In this document: piece after piece, positions 21,430 to 33,154 of the stretch
Position numbering within the stretch: position 1 is the stretch's first letter
Layout of the letters: each line of letters begins with the position of its first letter
Origin: Casuarina equisetifolia
Lineage: Eukaryota; Streptophyta; Magnoliopsida; Fagales; Casuarinaceae
Assembly: GCA_028551475.1 (NCBI GenBank)
Contig: CM052361.1
Span: 24,937,491 to 25,001,490, forward strand
DNA: 64,000 bases
Direction: 5' to 3'
The notes under the pieces: generated by a model
What the model was told of the DNA's origin: nothing
The model's input: only the letters and a program-made list of their open reading frames with translations
Databases searched by the model: none
Translations under genes and position numbers: made by a program

Positions 21430-24400
21430 ATGGTTTCCTCCGGAGTGGGTCTCTTCCTTTCAGCCATTTTCATATTCAATGCTCAAGCAGTCGCACAGCC
21501 AGACTTCCTCTATCATTTCTGTTTATACGAGAAGGGTAACTACACCGCTAATAGTACCTATGAGGAGAACCTCAATCACCTTCTCCCCTCTTTATACGCC
21601 AACACGGAAGTCGACTACGGCTTCTACAATTCCTCTTATGGCCAAAACTCCGACGAGGTATATGCGATTGGACTTTGCAGAGGAGATGTTAAGCCAGATG
21701 CTTGCCGGAGTTGCCTCACAAATGCTACGTCTCTTCTCAAACAGCTCTGTCCCAATCAGAAGGAGGCAGTTGGGTGGTATGACAACTGCATGCTACGTTA
21801 CTCAAATCGCTCCCTTTACGGCATCGTGGAACTCTTACCAAGGTTCTATATGTGGAATAGCGAAAACATATCAGCCGCTTATGTAACTCAATTTAATGAA
21901 GACCTGAGGACCTTGTTTGAAAGCCTAATCAGTCAAGCTTCTGCGGGTGATTCTCGTCTTAAGTTTGCAGCGAACAATGCCACCGGACCAGCCTTTCAGA
22001 CATTATACGCACTTGTGCAGTGCACACCTGATTTATCTATGCAAGATTGCAGCAATTGCTTACGTTCGGTATTGGAACGTATTCCTCAATGCTGCGATCG
22101 GAAGAAAGGCGGGAGAGTCGTTGGACCCACTTGTAATATCAGGTTTGAGGGATACCTTTTCTATGACGCCACAGCTGTTGCGTCACCGCCATCATCTCCA
22201 CCAGCACCACCGGTATCTCCTTCTACACCATCAACCAACACCAGTACAACCGAAGGTACCAATTGATTATTCTTGTATCTGAGAAATTATGTGGTCATAG
22301 GATGTAATTAAGCCTATTTTATCCACTCATAACAATCTGACTGACATTTTGGTTTTTTTCATTTATCAGTCCTTGTTTATGCCAGATATGTCTTAAGCTA
22401 TCTTAATTGCTTCTCCAGAATTCAGGCCTCAGAATTTTCTTACAAGAATAGATTTATGGCTTTGCAGGGAAAAAAAGCAACACATCCAAGACTGTCATCG
22501 TTATAACTGTGCCAATTGTTGCTTTTGTGGTACTAGTCATCTCAATCTTCGTATATTTCAGAGCAAGGAAGCCAACAAAGAGAGTCGAAAGTAAGTAAAA
22601 GTTTGACTTCTTCATTTATTACTCAAACAATAGGCTTCGAGAATATCACAAAAGAGACCATATATTCAGGCTGACAGGAGAAAAACATTTTGCAGCCTTG
22701 ACCAATACAAATTTTCCAGTGTTTTTCTGGCACACTAGGTGATATAATTTAGGAAACAATTTCAAAGGAAAAGATTTAGCATCACAGAAGTAAGACTTAC
22801 CTAAGTTTATCGATAACTGACTTTTAATGACAAAACAAAAATTATTGCATTAATAAGCAAAACTTTGTAATTTGGCATTCGAAATTCAATATTTTAATTG
22901 TGTGAATTGAAAACACTGTTATTGTTGTATACAAGTAATAAAATCATTATTCTTAAATAATAATGTGTTTAATTGATTCATCTATCTAATTTTGTTATTT
23001 CTTACATGAAGCTACTAATGAAATTAAAAGTGTGGAATCATTGCAATTTGACTTTGACACTATTAGAATTGCAACAAATGACTTTTCTGAAGAGAATAAG
23101 CTTGGACAAGGTGGATTTGGTGCTGTTTACAAGGTAATTGACACAATTCTCTATGGAAAGATACCAAATGTATGCCAAATCCTAATAATTTTTAAAATCT
23201 TAGTGCTTATATGTACTTTATTATATGATAAATAAGGAAAGCTCTCTGATGAACAAATTATAGCTGTAAAGAGATTGTCAAAAAATTCTGGACAAGGAGA
23301 TTTAGAATTTAAGAATGAAGTCTTACTAGTGGCTAAGCTTCAACATCGTAATCTAGTTAGGCTCCATGGATTTTGCTTGGAAGGAAATGAGAGGCTTTTA
23401 GTATATGAATTTGTGCCAAATGCAAGTCTCGATCATTTTCTTTTTGGTATGTTTCTAGTTCCTTTTCACCTTAGTTTCCATGGAGATATTACTTCTCCAT
23501 GTCTTATGTTTAACTAAATTATTGACTTGATTGAAACAATAGATCCAACTAAGCGTACACTTTTGGATTGGGAGACTCGTTACAAGATTATAGGAGGAAT
23601 TGCAAAAGGAGTTCTTTATCTTCATGAAGATTCTCGACTTCGTATTATTCATCGTGATTTGAAGGCTAGCAACATTCTTTTAGATGCAGAAATGAACCCA
23701 AAAATTTCAGATTTTGGCATGGCAAAGCTGTTTTTGTTGGATCAAACTCAAGAAAATACAAGTCGAATTGTTGGAACTTTGTAAGTATTTTTTAGGATCA
23801 AATTTTTGTTCAAATTGCACCAAAAACAATTTAAGATTCAAGGTAACATTTAAAAGTTTATAAAATTAAGTTGTTGTTAATGTCCACATGCAGTGGATAT
23901 ATGGCACCTGAGTATGCAATGCATGGACAATTCTCTATAAAATCTGATGTTTTTAGTTTTGGAGTATTGCTATTGGAGATAGTGAGTGGGCAAAAGAACA
24001 ATTGCTTCTACAATGGAGAAAATGTGGAGGATCTTCTAGGCTATGTAAGTACCACTACGTACTTGCTTACATTTCCTCGTACCATATTTATGGGACCACT
24101 AAACAGAAAGAACTAACATCCAATGTCCAATGAAAGTATCATAGTAATATTGTGATTACATATTTGTAGGTATGGAAAAATTGGAGAGCAGGGACTGCTT
24201 CGAATATAGTTGATCCAACAATAAGGCTATCATCAACAAACGACGTTATGAGATGCATCCACATTGCATTACTGTGTGTTCAAGAAAATGCAGCTGACAG
24301 ACCAACTATGGCTTCAGTGGTTCTTATGCTTAATAGCTATTCCACCACTCTTCTTGTACCATCGCAGCCTGCATTCTTTATGCACAGTAGCATTAACTCA

Positions 24401-24523
24401 GGAGCATCCCGATCCCGATGGGAGCGGAGTGTTGGGCTTTCAGAGTCTGAAGAGACATCTAAAGACAACTCTGTCCAAGCCTCGGCAAATGAGGCTTCAA
24501 TTACAGAGCTCTATCCACGGTAA
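21430..24523 (+). CDS. CRK1, cysteine-rich receptor-like kinase (near-intact)
   Basis: A seven-exon gene: 21430-22255, 22468-22590, 23012-23133, 23236-23446, 23543-23780, 23894-24044, 24170-24523 (2,025 nt, 674 codons plus stop). The start is the ATG opening a signal peptide ([20 protein letters not shown]); an in-frame ATG at 21382 adds no signal-like sequence. Two DUF26 domains each have CX8CX2C ([26 protein letters not shown]). A Pro/Ser linker, one membrane span in exon 2 and a kinase follow: GQGGFG loop, AVK lysine, [14 protein letters not shown], and C-terminus ASITELYPR. CRKs are plasma-membrane kinases linked to immunity and redox stress. One lesion: the acceptor before exon 4 is AA where the related pseudogene has AG (23234-23235). 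The nearest AG is one base later and shifts the frame, so a normal product is doubtful. Confidence 0.82.
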
Positions 24524-26258
24524 TGCTCTGAAAAAGCCACAACTGAGATTTGTATTTATTACTAGTTTGGTCTACGATTTTGTACGAGAAAATTCAGAAG
24601 AAAGTGAAAAATTGAAAGGGGAAAGAAGATGTTAGAATAAAACACTCTCGACAATAGATCCTCCTTGTAACTGACGAAGGAACGGGATTTGAACTTCATA
24701 AATTGTGTTCGTCCATAGCTTGTATAAAACGCCACGTCGTGTAATCTGGTATCAAATTCTGCTTCCGCTCACGGCTCCACCGATTCTATGGCCACCAATA
24801 ACACCTCCATTGCCTCCATCCCCGTCAAAATACCAACATGATCCCCTGCTACAAGTAGCACTTTGGCAGTCCCCGCCATTGAAGTCATTTCTTATGACTA
24901 GTAGTATCCCACTGAAGCCAGAGATAAACAAGATGTGTGTGACATTTTGCGACCGACTTGCAATCTCGAAGTCACGTAGCCATAATATTTCAATATCAAG
25001 AGAACGAGTGATAGACTTAGATTCTCTGTTGATGGAGAAACTGCAGGTTGCTTCTTCGGACCCCAAGTTTGAGACCAAGATAAACAGAACACCAGAAAGA
25101 TTTATATCAAAGTTTATTTCTCCTTAAAAATGAGGGAGTTATTCTTTCATATATATTTTTTAAGTGAGACTTAAGTAATGCAAAAGTTTGTACCACACCA
25201 TTCTCAATATGTCATCTTACAATTAATATGGATAGTGGGCTTTGTATATAGAGGTGTTGCTTCTCAAATTTAAATTTTGATATGGAATTAAAAATTTTAT
25301 TTTTACTCAAAAATAGATAACTCGTGTTTTTTTAAATAAAAAATTTCTAAAAAAATTTAAATAATATGTTAAGACTTTTTGTCACACTTTCTTTACGCAC
25401 CAAGCTTTTTCCATCCAACCTGCGCCTAAGTTTTTCAGTTTAGTATTCAGGATAACCAAGCAGAGGGGCCTCCTATATGTTAAAGGCCCCCATTCTCCTT
25501 ATTGAATATGTAATGTTTGGACCTCCATTGTTAATTGCTCACTAGCTCACTGTTGAAAGCCCATTCTTATGTATGGAGGGCCCTGTGTTTCTTATTGAAT
25601 ATGTTAATATTTGGACCTCCACCGTTATTTTCTCACTAGCCAGTTGTTGTGAATCCGTTCTTTGTATTTCCTTCCTAGAGTACAATAGACTTATGTAGAG
25701 GATAGTTTGGATTTATGCATTTCTGCACATAAAAAGAGAAACTGACTGGAGATATGATTTTAAAAACAAAAAAAAAAAAGAAGGAAAAGAGCAATTTTGA
25801 CCGTATTAATTTCGTCATTACAGTTCTTATATATGTAGACTTGAGTTTAGACTACTTTACATGATAGTTAGTTACAAAAAAAATAAAATAAAATAAAATA
25901 AAATACTATAATAAAACTTTAAAATATAAATAACTCAAAAAGATACATAAATGACATTTCAATTCTGACTTTTTTTTCTAGTAACATATTGAATCATCAA
26001 TTGTCCTCGTGATACATGAGCATTATCTTCTCGTTTATTGGCAACTTTTGCTGTCAAATTTTTGGCCATGGTTTCTATCATCATCGTATCAGGAAAACTT
26101 GATTAACTTATTTTTCCCTTTTTCTTGTTAACTAGGCAATCGACATAAGGATTATGGGAATGCTTGCTTTCCGCGTGCAAATCATAGTTTATATTCATAT
26201 ACACGATACGAATCTTTTGTCTAAGTCTAGATCTATAGAAAGAGCATCAGGTCGAGCC
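24524..26258. other. CRK1-CYP intergenic; possible copia-like scrap
   Basis: From 24630 (tgttagaataaaacactc) the sequence looks like a small copia-type LTR ending near a Met-type primer site (tggtatcaaattc, about 24748), then a short ATGGCCACC frame that soon stops. The same block follows the CRK pseudogene at 30250, so it predates the CRK duplication. An (AAAAT)n run lies near 25880-25905. 25130-25510 matches 42580-42910. No real gene is seen; the 140-codon frame at 24705 is not conserved at 30320. Confidence 0.4.
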
Positions 26259-26265
26259 TATAAAT
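26259..26265 (+). promoter_or_regulatory. TATA box of CYP93 copy 1
   Basis: TATAAAT lies 62 bp before the ATG, in a 350-bp upstream block shared with CYP93 copy 2 (39300-39658). In copy 2 the same site reads TATAACT (39591-39597), a weakened box. Confidence 0.6.
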
Positions 26266-26326
26266 GAAGAAAGCCAAGCTCATTTAACAGTAAAGAACTT
26301 TAGCCCAGACTAGCTGCGTAGAAGCC

Positions 26327-27253
26327 ATGGCCGTAATAGAGCTCCCGTCCGATGCCCTCCTCTCTTGTTTTATGCTTCCTTCTTATGGGAGTCATATTTT
26401 ATATCAGAAGCCGGACATGGCTACACCAGCGCCTTCCCCCGAGCCCACTGGCCTTACCCATCATCGGCCACCTCCACCTGCTTGGACCCCTCATTCATCG
26501 CTCCTTCCATGACTTATCCTCTCGCTATGGTCCTGTGGTTTATATCCGACTTGGTTCTGTCCCGAGCGTTGTGGTCTCCGACCCGGAGCTTGCAAGAGAA
26601 TTTCTCAAAGCCCATGAGCTTACACTCTTTTCCCGAAAATAGTCCACGTTTGTCTTTCTCATCTCATAAAACTCTTCTTTTATTTTTGCACCTTTTTGAC
26701 CTTTCCAGAAGTTCATCAAAAAGCCAAGTACAGCGCAACTCTTGAGCACCCGCAGTCTTACTGAATTCCTTCCAATTCGAACCAAAGAACTGCACCAATT
26801 TCTTCGACATCTAGCCAAAAAGGCTGAAACAGGTGAAAGAGTCAATGTCACTGACGAACTGCTAAAACTAACAAACAACATTTTCTCTCAAATGATGTTG
26901 AGTAACAGGTGTTCGGCAACAGATAGGCAAGCTGAGGAGGTCAGGACTTTGGTTCGTGAGACAACAAAGATTCTAGGCGAGGTTAATGTCTCGATTTCAT
27001 ATGGTTCTTCAGAAACTTAGATTTGCAGGGATTTAAGATAAGAATTCAGGACATACAAAGGAGGTATGATGCGTTGATGGAGAAGCTCATCAACGACCGG
27101 GAAGAACTAAGAAAGACGAAGCCGAGAAGGGAAATGACTTGCGATGGAGGAGACCATGATGCCAAGGATTTTCTAGACGTTCTTCCCGATGCTTTCAAAG
27201 ATGAGTCTTGGGACATTAGAATAACAAGACATCATATCAAAGCCATTATTTTG
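26327..27253 (+). pseudogene. CYP93 copy 1 (flavone synthase II-like), exon 1 only
   Basis: The Pro-rich hinge ([19 protein letters not shown]) and the [20 protein letters not shown] region are typical of CYP93, closest to CYP93B flavone synthase II. Those are ER-bound P450s that turn flavanones into flavones. The conserved ATG (26327) is out of frame with the body by one base, but ATG 26352 opens the body frame as [20 protein letters not shown], a plausible anchor. A TAG at 26640-26642 replaces Gln in SRKQS. Frameshifts follow near 26690 and near 26990 (one C lost in VSDFIWF). The exon ends at 27253 before GT. Exon 2, with the heme-binding cysteine, is missing: copia sequence begins 23 bp into the intron. 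Confidence 0.88.
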
Positions 27254-27276
27254 GTACGGATAAATCCCAAAACTTG

Positions 27277-28287
27277 TGTTAGAATAGTTAGCCATGTTAG
27301 GTGCCACGTCATCTCCACGTCAGCCTTAGGCCATGTTAGATGAGTAACCGACCCGAATCTGCGACCGTGACCCGACTCACAACTATGTGCGACTGCGATT
27401 GTGAGAATCTATGATTGCCGCCGCTATCTCACCAGATTTCCTTTCCAAATTCGCATCTATAAATTTGTAAAGGTTTTGATTTGATTTTGTTTGTAATTTC
27501 TTTCCCAATTTGATTCTTGTACGAACATTATATAATTCTATAATTAATCAAAGAAAATCCATTGGGAAATTTCAAAACTGCACCTAGGGTTTCATTCTTC
27601 TCTTTTCTCCTAATCAAAACCAATTCCGATCGATCCTCCCTAATTCTTTTGTGGTATCATTAGAGCCACTAGCCAACACCCCTCTACCAGAAAATCCCCT
27701 CTCAAATATGTCCAATTTGAATAACCCTAACCCTACCCTAACTCTACCCATAGTTTCGATGGCCTCTCCGACACTAACGATGCCTACCTCGACCTCTACT
27801 AAGTGCTTCGAAGGCACTAACTTTATTTTTTGCAAAATAGCCTCCTCCTATTCCTAATCTCCTAGCAACTACTATCGATTCTTGGTGGCCATGAACCTAC
27901 ACCACTTGAAACCCTAATCAAGCTTGATGGCACCAAAACCTCCAATCCCACTTATCATTTATGGCTCATCTGTGATCAAGCGGTCCTCGAGTGGATTATG
28001 GCCACCTCCATGAACACTGTGGTAACTCAATTAATGGACATTTGATCACCCACGACTGTGTGGTTGCATCTCATGTGCACCTACATGACCTAATCCTTTT
28101 TCGCTTCCACTTTTCATCTTTGGCTTTAGATAATCACCCATGGATTATGTTTGGTGACTGAATTCCTTCACGATGTGAAGGAGATTCAAGACCAGCACGC
28201 AACCACCGGTGGCCATATCTCCAATGATGAGTATCTAACTCACATCTCCCAGGGCCTTAGGGAGGATTACGATGGTCTCGCCACTTC
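27277..28287 (+). mobile_element. Ty1/copia 5' part: LTR, primer site, gag
   Basis: It starts TGTTAGAATAG at 27277. A Met-type primer site (TGGTATCATTAGAGCC) at 27652-27667 implies an LTR of about 370 bp. A decayed copia gag follows: LDGTKTSNPTYHLWL near 27925, then VTEFLHDVKEIQDQHATTGG and YLTHISQGLREDYDGLATSG (28153-28285). It breaks off at 28287, where CRK intron sequence begins. No protease, integrase, RT or 3' LTR is present, so one end of a larger rearrangement lies inside the element. Confidence 0.8.
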
Positions 28288-30184
28288 AGGAGAAAAACAT
28301 TTTGCTGCTTTGACCCGTACAAATTTTCTAGTATTGTTTTGGCACACTAGGTGATATAATTTGGGAAACCATTTCATAGGAAAAGATTTAGCATCACAGA
28401 AGTAAGACTTATCTAAGTTTATTGAAAACTGACTTCTAATGACAAAACAAAGATTATTGCATTAATAAGCATTACTTTGTAATTTGGCATTTGAAATTCA
28501 ATATTTTAGTTGTTTGGATTGAAAACACTGTTATTGTTGTATACAGGTAATAAATTCATTATTCTTAAATAATGATGAGTTTAATTGATTTATCTGTCTA
28601 ATTTTGTTATTTCTTATGTGAAGCTACTCCTGAAATTAAAAGCGTGAAATCCTTGCAATTTGACTTCAGCACGGTTAAAATTGCCACAAATGACTTTTCT
28701 GAAGAAAATAAGCTTGGACAAGGTGGATTTACTGCTGTCTACAAGGTAATTGACACAATTCACAATGGAAAGATACCAAATACATGCCAAATCTTAATAA
28801 TTTCTAAAATCTTAGTGCTTATATGTACTTCATTATATGATAAACAGGGAAAGCTCTTTGATGGACAAGTTATAACTGTAAAAAGATTGTCAAGAAATTT
28901 TGGACAAGGAGATTTAGAATTTAAGAATGAAATCTTACTAGTGGCTAAGCTTCAACATCATAATCTAGTTAGGCTCCATGGATTTTGCTTGGAAGGAAGT
29001 AAGAGGATTTTAGTATATGAATTTATGACAAATGCAAGTCTCAACCATTTTCTTTTTGGTATGTTTGTAGTTTCTTTTCACCTTAATTTTCATGGATATT
29101 TGACTTCTCTATGTCTTTTGTCTAACTAAATTATTGCTTGATTGAAACTATAGATCCAACTAAACGTACACTTTTGGATTGGGAGACTCGTTACAAGATT
29201 GTAGGAGGAATTGCAAAAGGAGTTCTTTATCTTCATGAAGATTCTCGACTTCGTATTATTCATCATGATTTGAAGGTTAGTAACATTCTTTTAGATGAAG
29301 AAATGAACCTAAAAATTTCAGATTTTGACATGGCGAAATTGTTTTTGTTGGATCAAACTCAAGAAAATATAAGTCGAATTATTGGAACTTAGTAAGTATT
29401 TATGAGAATAAAATTTTTATTTAAATTGTACCAAAAAAAAATTTAAGATCCAAGGTAAGATTCAAAAGTTTATAAAATTAAGTTCTTATTAATGTCAACA
29501 TGCAATGGATATATGGCGCCTGAGTATGCACTGCATGGACAATTCTCTATAAAATCTGATGTCTTTAGTTTTGGAGTATTGCTTTTGGAGATAGTGAGTG
29601 GGTAAAAGAACAATTGCTTTCGCAATGGAGAGAATGTGGAGGATCTTCTAGGCTATGTAAGTACCACTATATACTTGCTTACATCTCCTCATACCATATT
29701 TATGGGACCACTAAACATACACAACTAATGTCCAATGTCCAATGTCCAAAGAGATCACCTTAGTAATACTGTGATTGTATATTTGTAGGCATGGAAAAAT
29801 TGGAGAGCAGGGACTGCTTCGAATATAGTTGATCCAACAATAAGGCTATCATCAACAAACGAAGTTATGAGATGCATCCACATTGCATTACTATGTGTTC
29901 AAGAAAATGCAGCTGATAGACCAACTATGGCTTCAGTGGTTCTTATGCTTAATAGCTATTCCACCACTCTTCTTGTACCATCGCAGCCTCCATTCTTTAT
30001 GCACAGTAGCATTAACTCAGGAGCATCCCGATCCAAGTGGGAGCAGAGTTTTGGGCTTTCAGAGTCTGATGAGACATCTAAAGACAACTTTGTCCAAGCC
30101 TCATCAAATGAGGCTTCAATTACAGAGCTCTATCCACGGAAATGCTCTACAAAAGCTACAACTAAGATTTGTATTTATTACTAG
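28288..30184 (+). pseudogene. CRK pseudogene, 5'-truncated (exons 3-7)
   Basis: It begins within intron 2 and keeps exons 28624-28745, 28848-29058, 29154-29391, 29506-29656 and 29789-30184, each of the same length as in CRK1 except the last. Ectodomain and membrane span are absent. The kinase is damaged: loop GQGGFT, HRD changed to HHD, DFG to DFD, a stop in exon 6 (SG-stop-KNN), acceptor of exon 6 AA, and the normal stop after ELYPR read as Lys, extending the frame to 30184. The exon 4 acceptor (cag) is intact here, which shows what CRK1 has lost. Confidence 0.9.
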
Positions 30185-31403
30185 TTTGGTCTACGATTCT
30201 GTACCATAAAATTCAGAAGAAAGTGAAAAAAATAAAAAGGGCAAAAAGATGTTAGAATAAAGCACTCGCGACAATACATCCTCCGTGTAACTGACGAAGG
30301 AACGGAATTAGAACTTCATAAATTGTGTTCGTCCATAGCTTCTATTAAACGCCACATCGTGTAATTTGATATCAAATTCTGCTTCCGCTCACGGCTCCGC
30401 CGATTCTACGGCCACCACCAACACTTTCATTGCCCCCGCGCCCGTCAAAATACCAACATGATCCTCTGCTACTACTAGCACTTTGCCAGTCCCCGCCATT
30501 GAAGTAATTTCTTATGACTAGTAGTATTCCACTGAAGCCAGAGTAATCAAGATGTATGTGACATTTTGCAATGGACTTGCAATCTCGAAGTCACGTAGCC
30601 ATAATGTTTCAATATTAAGAGAAACGAGTGATAGACCTAGATCCTCTGTCGGATTGAGAAACTGCAGGTTGCTTCTTTGGACCCAAGTTTGAGGCCAAGA
30701 TAAACAGACCATCAAAAAGATTTATATCAAAGTTTATTTCTCCTTAAAAATAATGGGAGGGGCGTCCTACAGGTTTTTTCTAAATATTGTTATTTGCTCA
30801 CAAGCTCATTGTTTAGAGCCCATTCTTTTGCGTGAGAGGCCCTGTGTTTCTTGTTCAATCTGTTAATATTTGGACCTCCACCGTTATTTTCTCACAAGCC
30901 CATTGTTGTGAATCCGTTCTTTGTATTTCCTTTCTAGAGTACAATAGACTTTTGTAGAGGACAGTTTGGATTTATACATTTCTGCACATAAAAAAAGAAA
31001 CTGTCAGGAGATACGATTTGAAAAAAAAAAAAAAGGAAAAGAGAAAATTTGATTGCATTAATTTCGTTATTACTGTTCTTATATATATAGACTGAAGTTT
31101 AGTCTACTTTACATGATAGTTAGTTATTTTAAAAAAACTAAAATACTATAATAAGACTTTAAAATATAAATAAGTCAAAGAAATAAATAAACCTCATTTC
31201 AATTCTGAGAATATTTACCTTTCAATTAATAAAAATCCTTTCATGTGTCGCATTCGTGATCACTAAAACGAAAAATAGTCTAGAACTAATGGTATAGTGG
31301 AATTAAGTAAACATTGGTGGAGGATTTATATATGAATCATGTGTACAACTTCTTTAAGCAAAATGTGCTTATGTAGCATAAACTTATTCCTCATGTGAAA
31401 CAG
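30185..31403. other. CRK 3' flank, no gene
   Basis: Collinear with the CRK1 3' flank (24530-25760) including the copia-like scrap, but with a deletion near 30765. No coding signal of its own. Confidence 0.6.
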
Positions 31404-33154
31404 TGAATAGAATTATTGACATTGACACATTAGAAATCAACTTTGACATAATCAAAGTTGCAACAAAGATTTTTTGTAACACAAATAAGCTTGGTCAAGG
31501 TGGATTTTGTTAGAAGGTAATTTGGAAATATTATGTAGAAGAATATCATTTTCTTTTCTATTATAAAAAGCTATAATCCATAAAATTGTATATTTACTTA
31601 TTATGCATATCTTCAAGGAAGGCTTTCAAATGGTTAATTAATAGCTGTCAAAGGTTTATGCGGTTTTGGAAAAGGGGATTCAGAATTTAAAAATGAGGTC
31701 TTGCTAACGGCTAATATTTAGCATAGTAGCTTAATTAGAGCTTTAGGTTTTTCTTTAAAAGGAAATTCAAGGGTTCTCATTTATGAGCTTATGATTATTC
31801 AAGCACCAATCTCTTCCTATATGGTATAGTCATACTATTTCTTTAAATTTCATTGCATCATATTTTAGATTGCATGAATACACTTAAATGTACATTTTCT
31901 AAGTACCTCCATACGTTTGAATGAATTAAGCAAATCCTATTAAACATTTGCTTCTAAATTGGGAGAGCCATTACGAAATCATATTAGGCATTGCTCTAAG
32001 CCTGTTTTACCTTTATGAAGATTCACAATATCAGTTTATTCATCATGATGCCAAAATTAGAAATATTTTATTAAATTTAGAGATGAATCACACAAATAGT
32101 AGATTTTGGCACAACAAGATTGTTTATATTGGATCAAACCCATGGAAGTACAAAAAGTATAGTATGAACTTAGTAATTATTTGAATAAATTCAATTTATA
32201 GTAATGCATGATTTATATCAACATTTATATGTCATTTTGTTAGAAGATGGAAATCATGTCACTCTTTCCTATAGTTTAGAATCAATTGAAAGAATTCATG
32301 GAAAAAATTAAAAGATTCATTTCCTTTCAAATAATAATTTTATTGTTGGTGCATCTATGCAAAGGATATAGGGGTCTAGAGTATGCAATGCGTGGAATTT
32401 CTCTATAAAATCTAATCTTTATAGTTTTGGTGTACTACCAACACCAGAGATGATATCTTGGCAAAAGAATGAGAATTTCTATGTGGGAGAGAATATAGAA
32501 AATCTTCTTAGCTATGCAAGTAAAATTATCTTTAGATCTTCTTTTAGCCCATAATTTTTTTTGTTGATGTCAATGCACACACAATTGTAAATAAACAACA
32601 TTTGTTTCTAGATATTAAGGTTCCCATGTAATTATCTTGCATGCTCGGATAAGTTGGAGGGAGAGGACACCTTCAAATCTTATCGAACACACATTGAGAG
32701 CCAACTCAACAATAGAAATAATTCAGTGCGTTCACATCGTATTGCTATACATTCAAGCTAATATAGCAAATAGACCAACAATGGCTTTTACTATTTTCTT
32801 GCTTGATAGTCACTCTATCACTTTCTCCTTTTTTTTTTTTTGTAGAAATGTAAGTTTGTATTAATAAAAAATAGTGTATAAAAGTATAGAAGTATATCCT
32901 TACATTATAAGAATTATGAAAATTATGAAAAAATGAAAATTGGGAATCTTCAAATCTCACTTAAAATGATATTTTTCTGTAAAAATTTTATATTTTAGAA
33001 CAAAGAAGCTCTTTCTTGTACACTATCACTTTATCACTTTGTTAGTGCCGTTACGACTTGGATATTTTATGCACAACAATTAAGAGTTACACGTATCATC
33101 AAATCAATCATTCCAAGCATTGACAAATGAGGTTTCAATGGCCAAGTTATATCT
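31404..33154 (+). pseudogene. Older CRK kinase relic
   Basis: Fragments of exons 3-7 lie in order: exon 3 from 31404 ([19 protein letters not shown], then stop); exon 4 about 31618-31822; exon 5 about 31948-32172 (LLNWESHYEIILGIALSLFY, IHHDAKIRNILL, HRD to HHD); exon 6 about 32366-32518; exon 7 from about 32640 (HIVLLYIQANIANRPTMA). Exon 7 is split by a LINE tail (about 32828-33030) and resumes as ITLLVPLRL to TNEVSMAKLYL at 33154. Many stops. It is more diverged than the 28624 copy. Confidence 0.8.
32828..33030 (-). mobile_element. 5'-truncated LINE tail in CRK relic
   Basis: A T-run then tgtagaaatgtaagtttgta is the reverse complement of the LINE 3' end seen at 47590-47635, so this is the poly-A end of a LINE inserted on the minus strand. 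The flanks repeat tctatcacttt / tttatcacttt, a plausible target-site duplication, and the CRK reading frame continues across it. Confidence 0.65.

Noticed and set aside
24705..25127. 140-codon plus frame and overlapping minus frames after CRK1
   Set aside because: The matching region at 30320-30740 has frameshifts in every one of these frames, and no domain is recognisable.
26540..26881. 113-codon minus frame in CYP93 copy 1, and similar ones at 39844-40211
   Set aside because: Antisense shadows of CYP93 exon 1.
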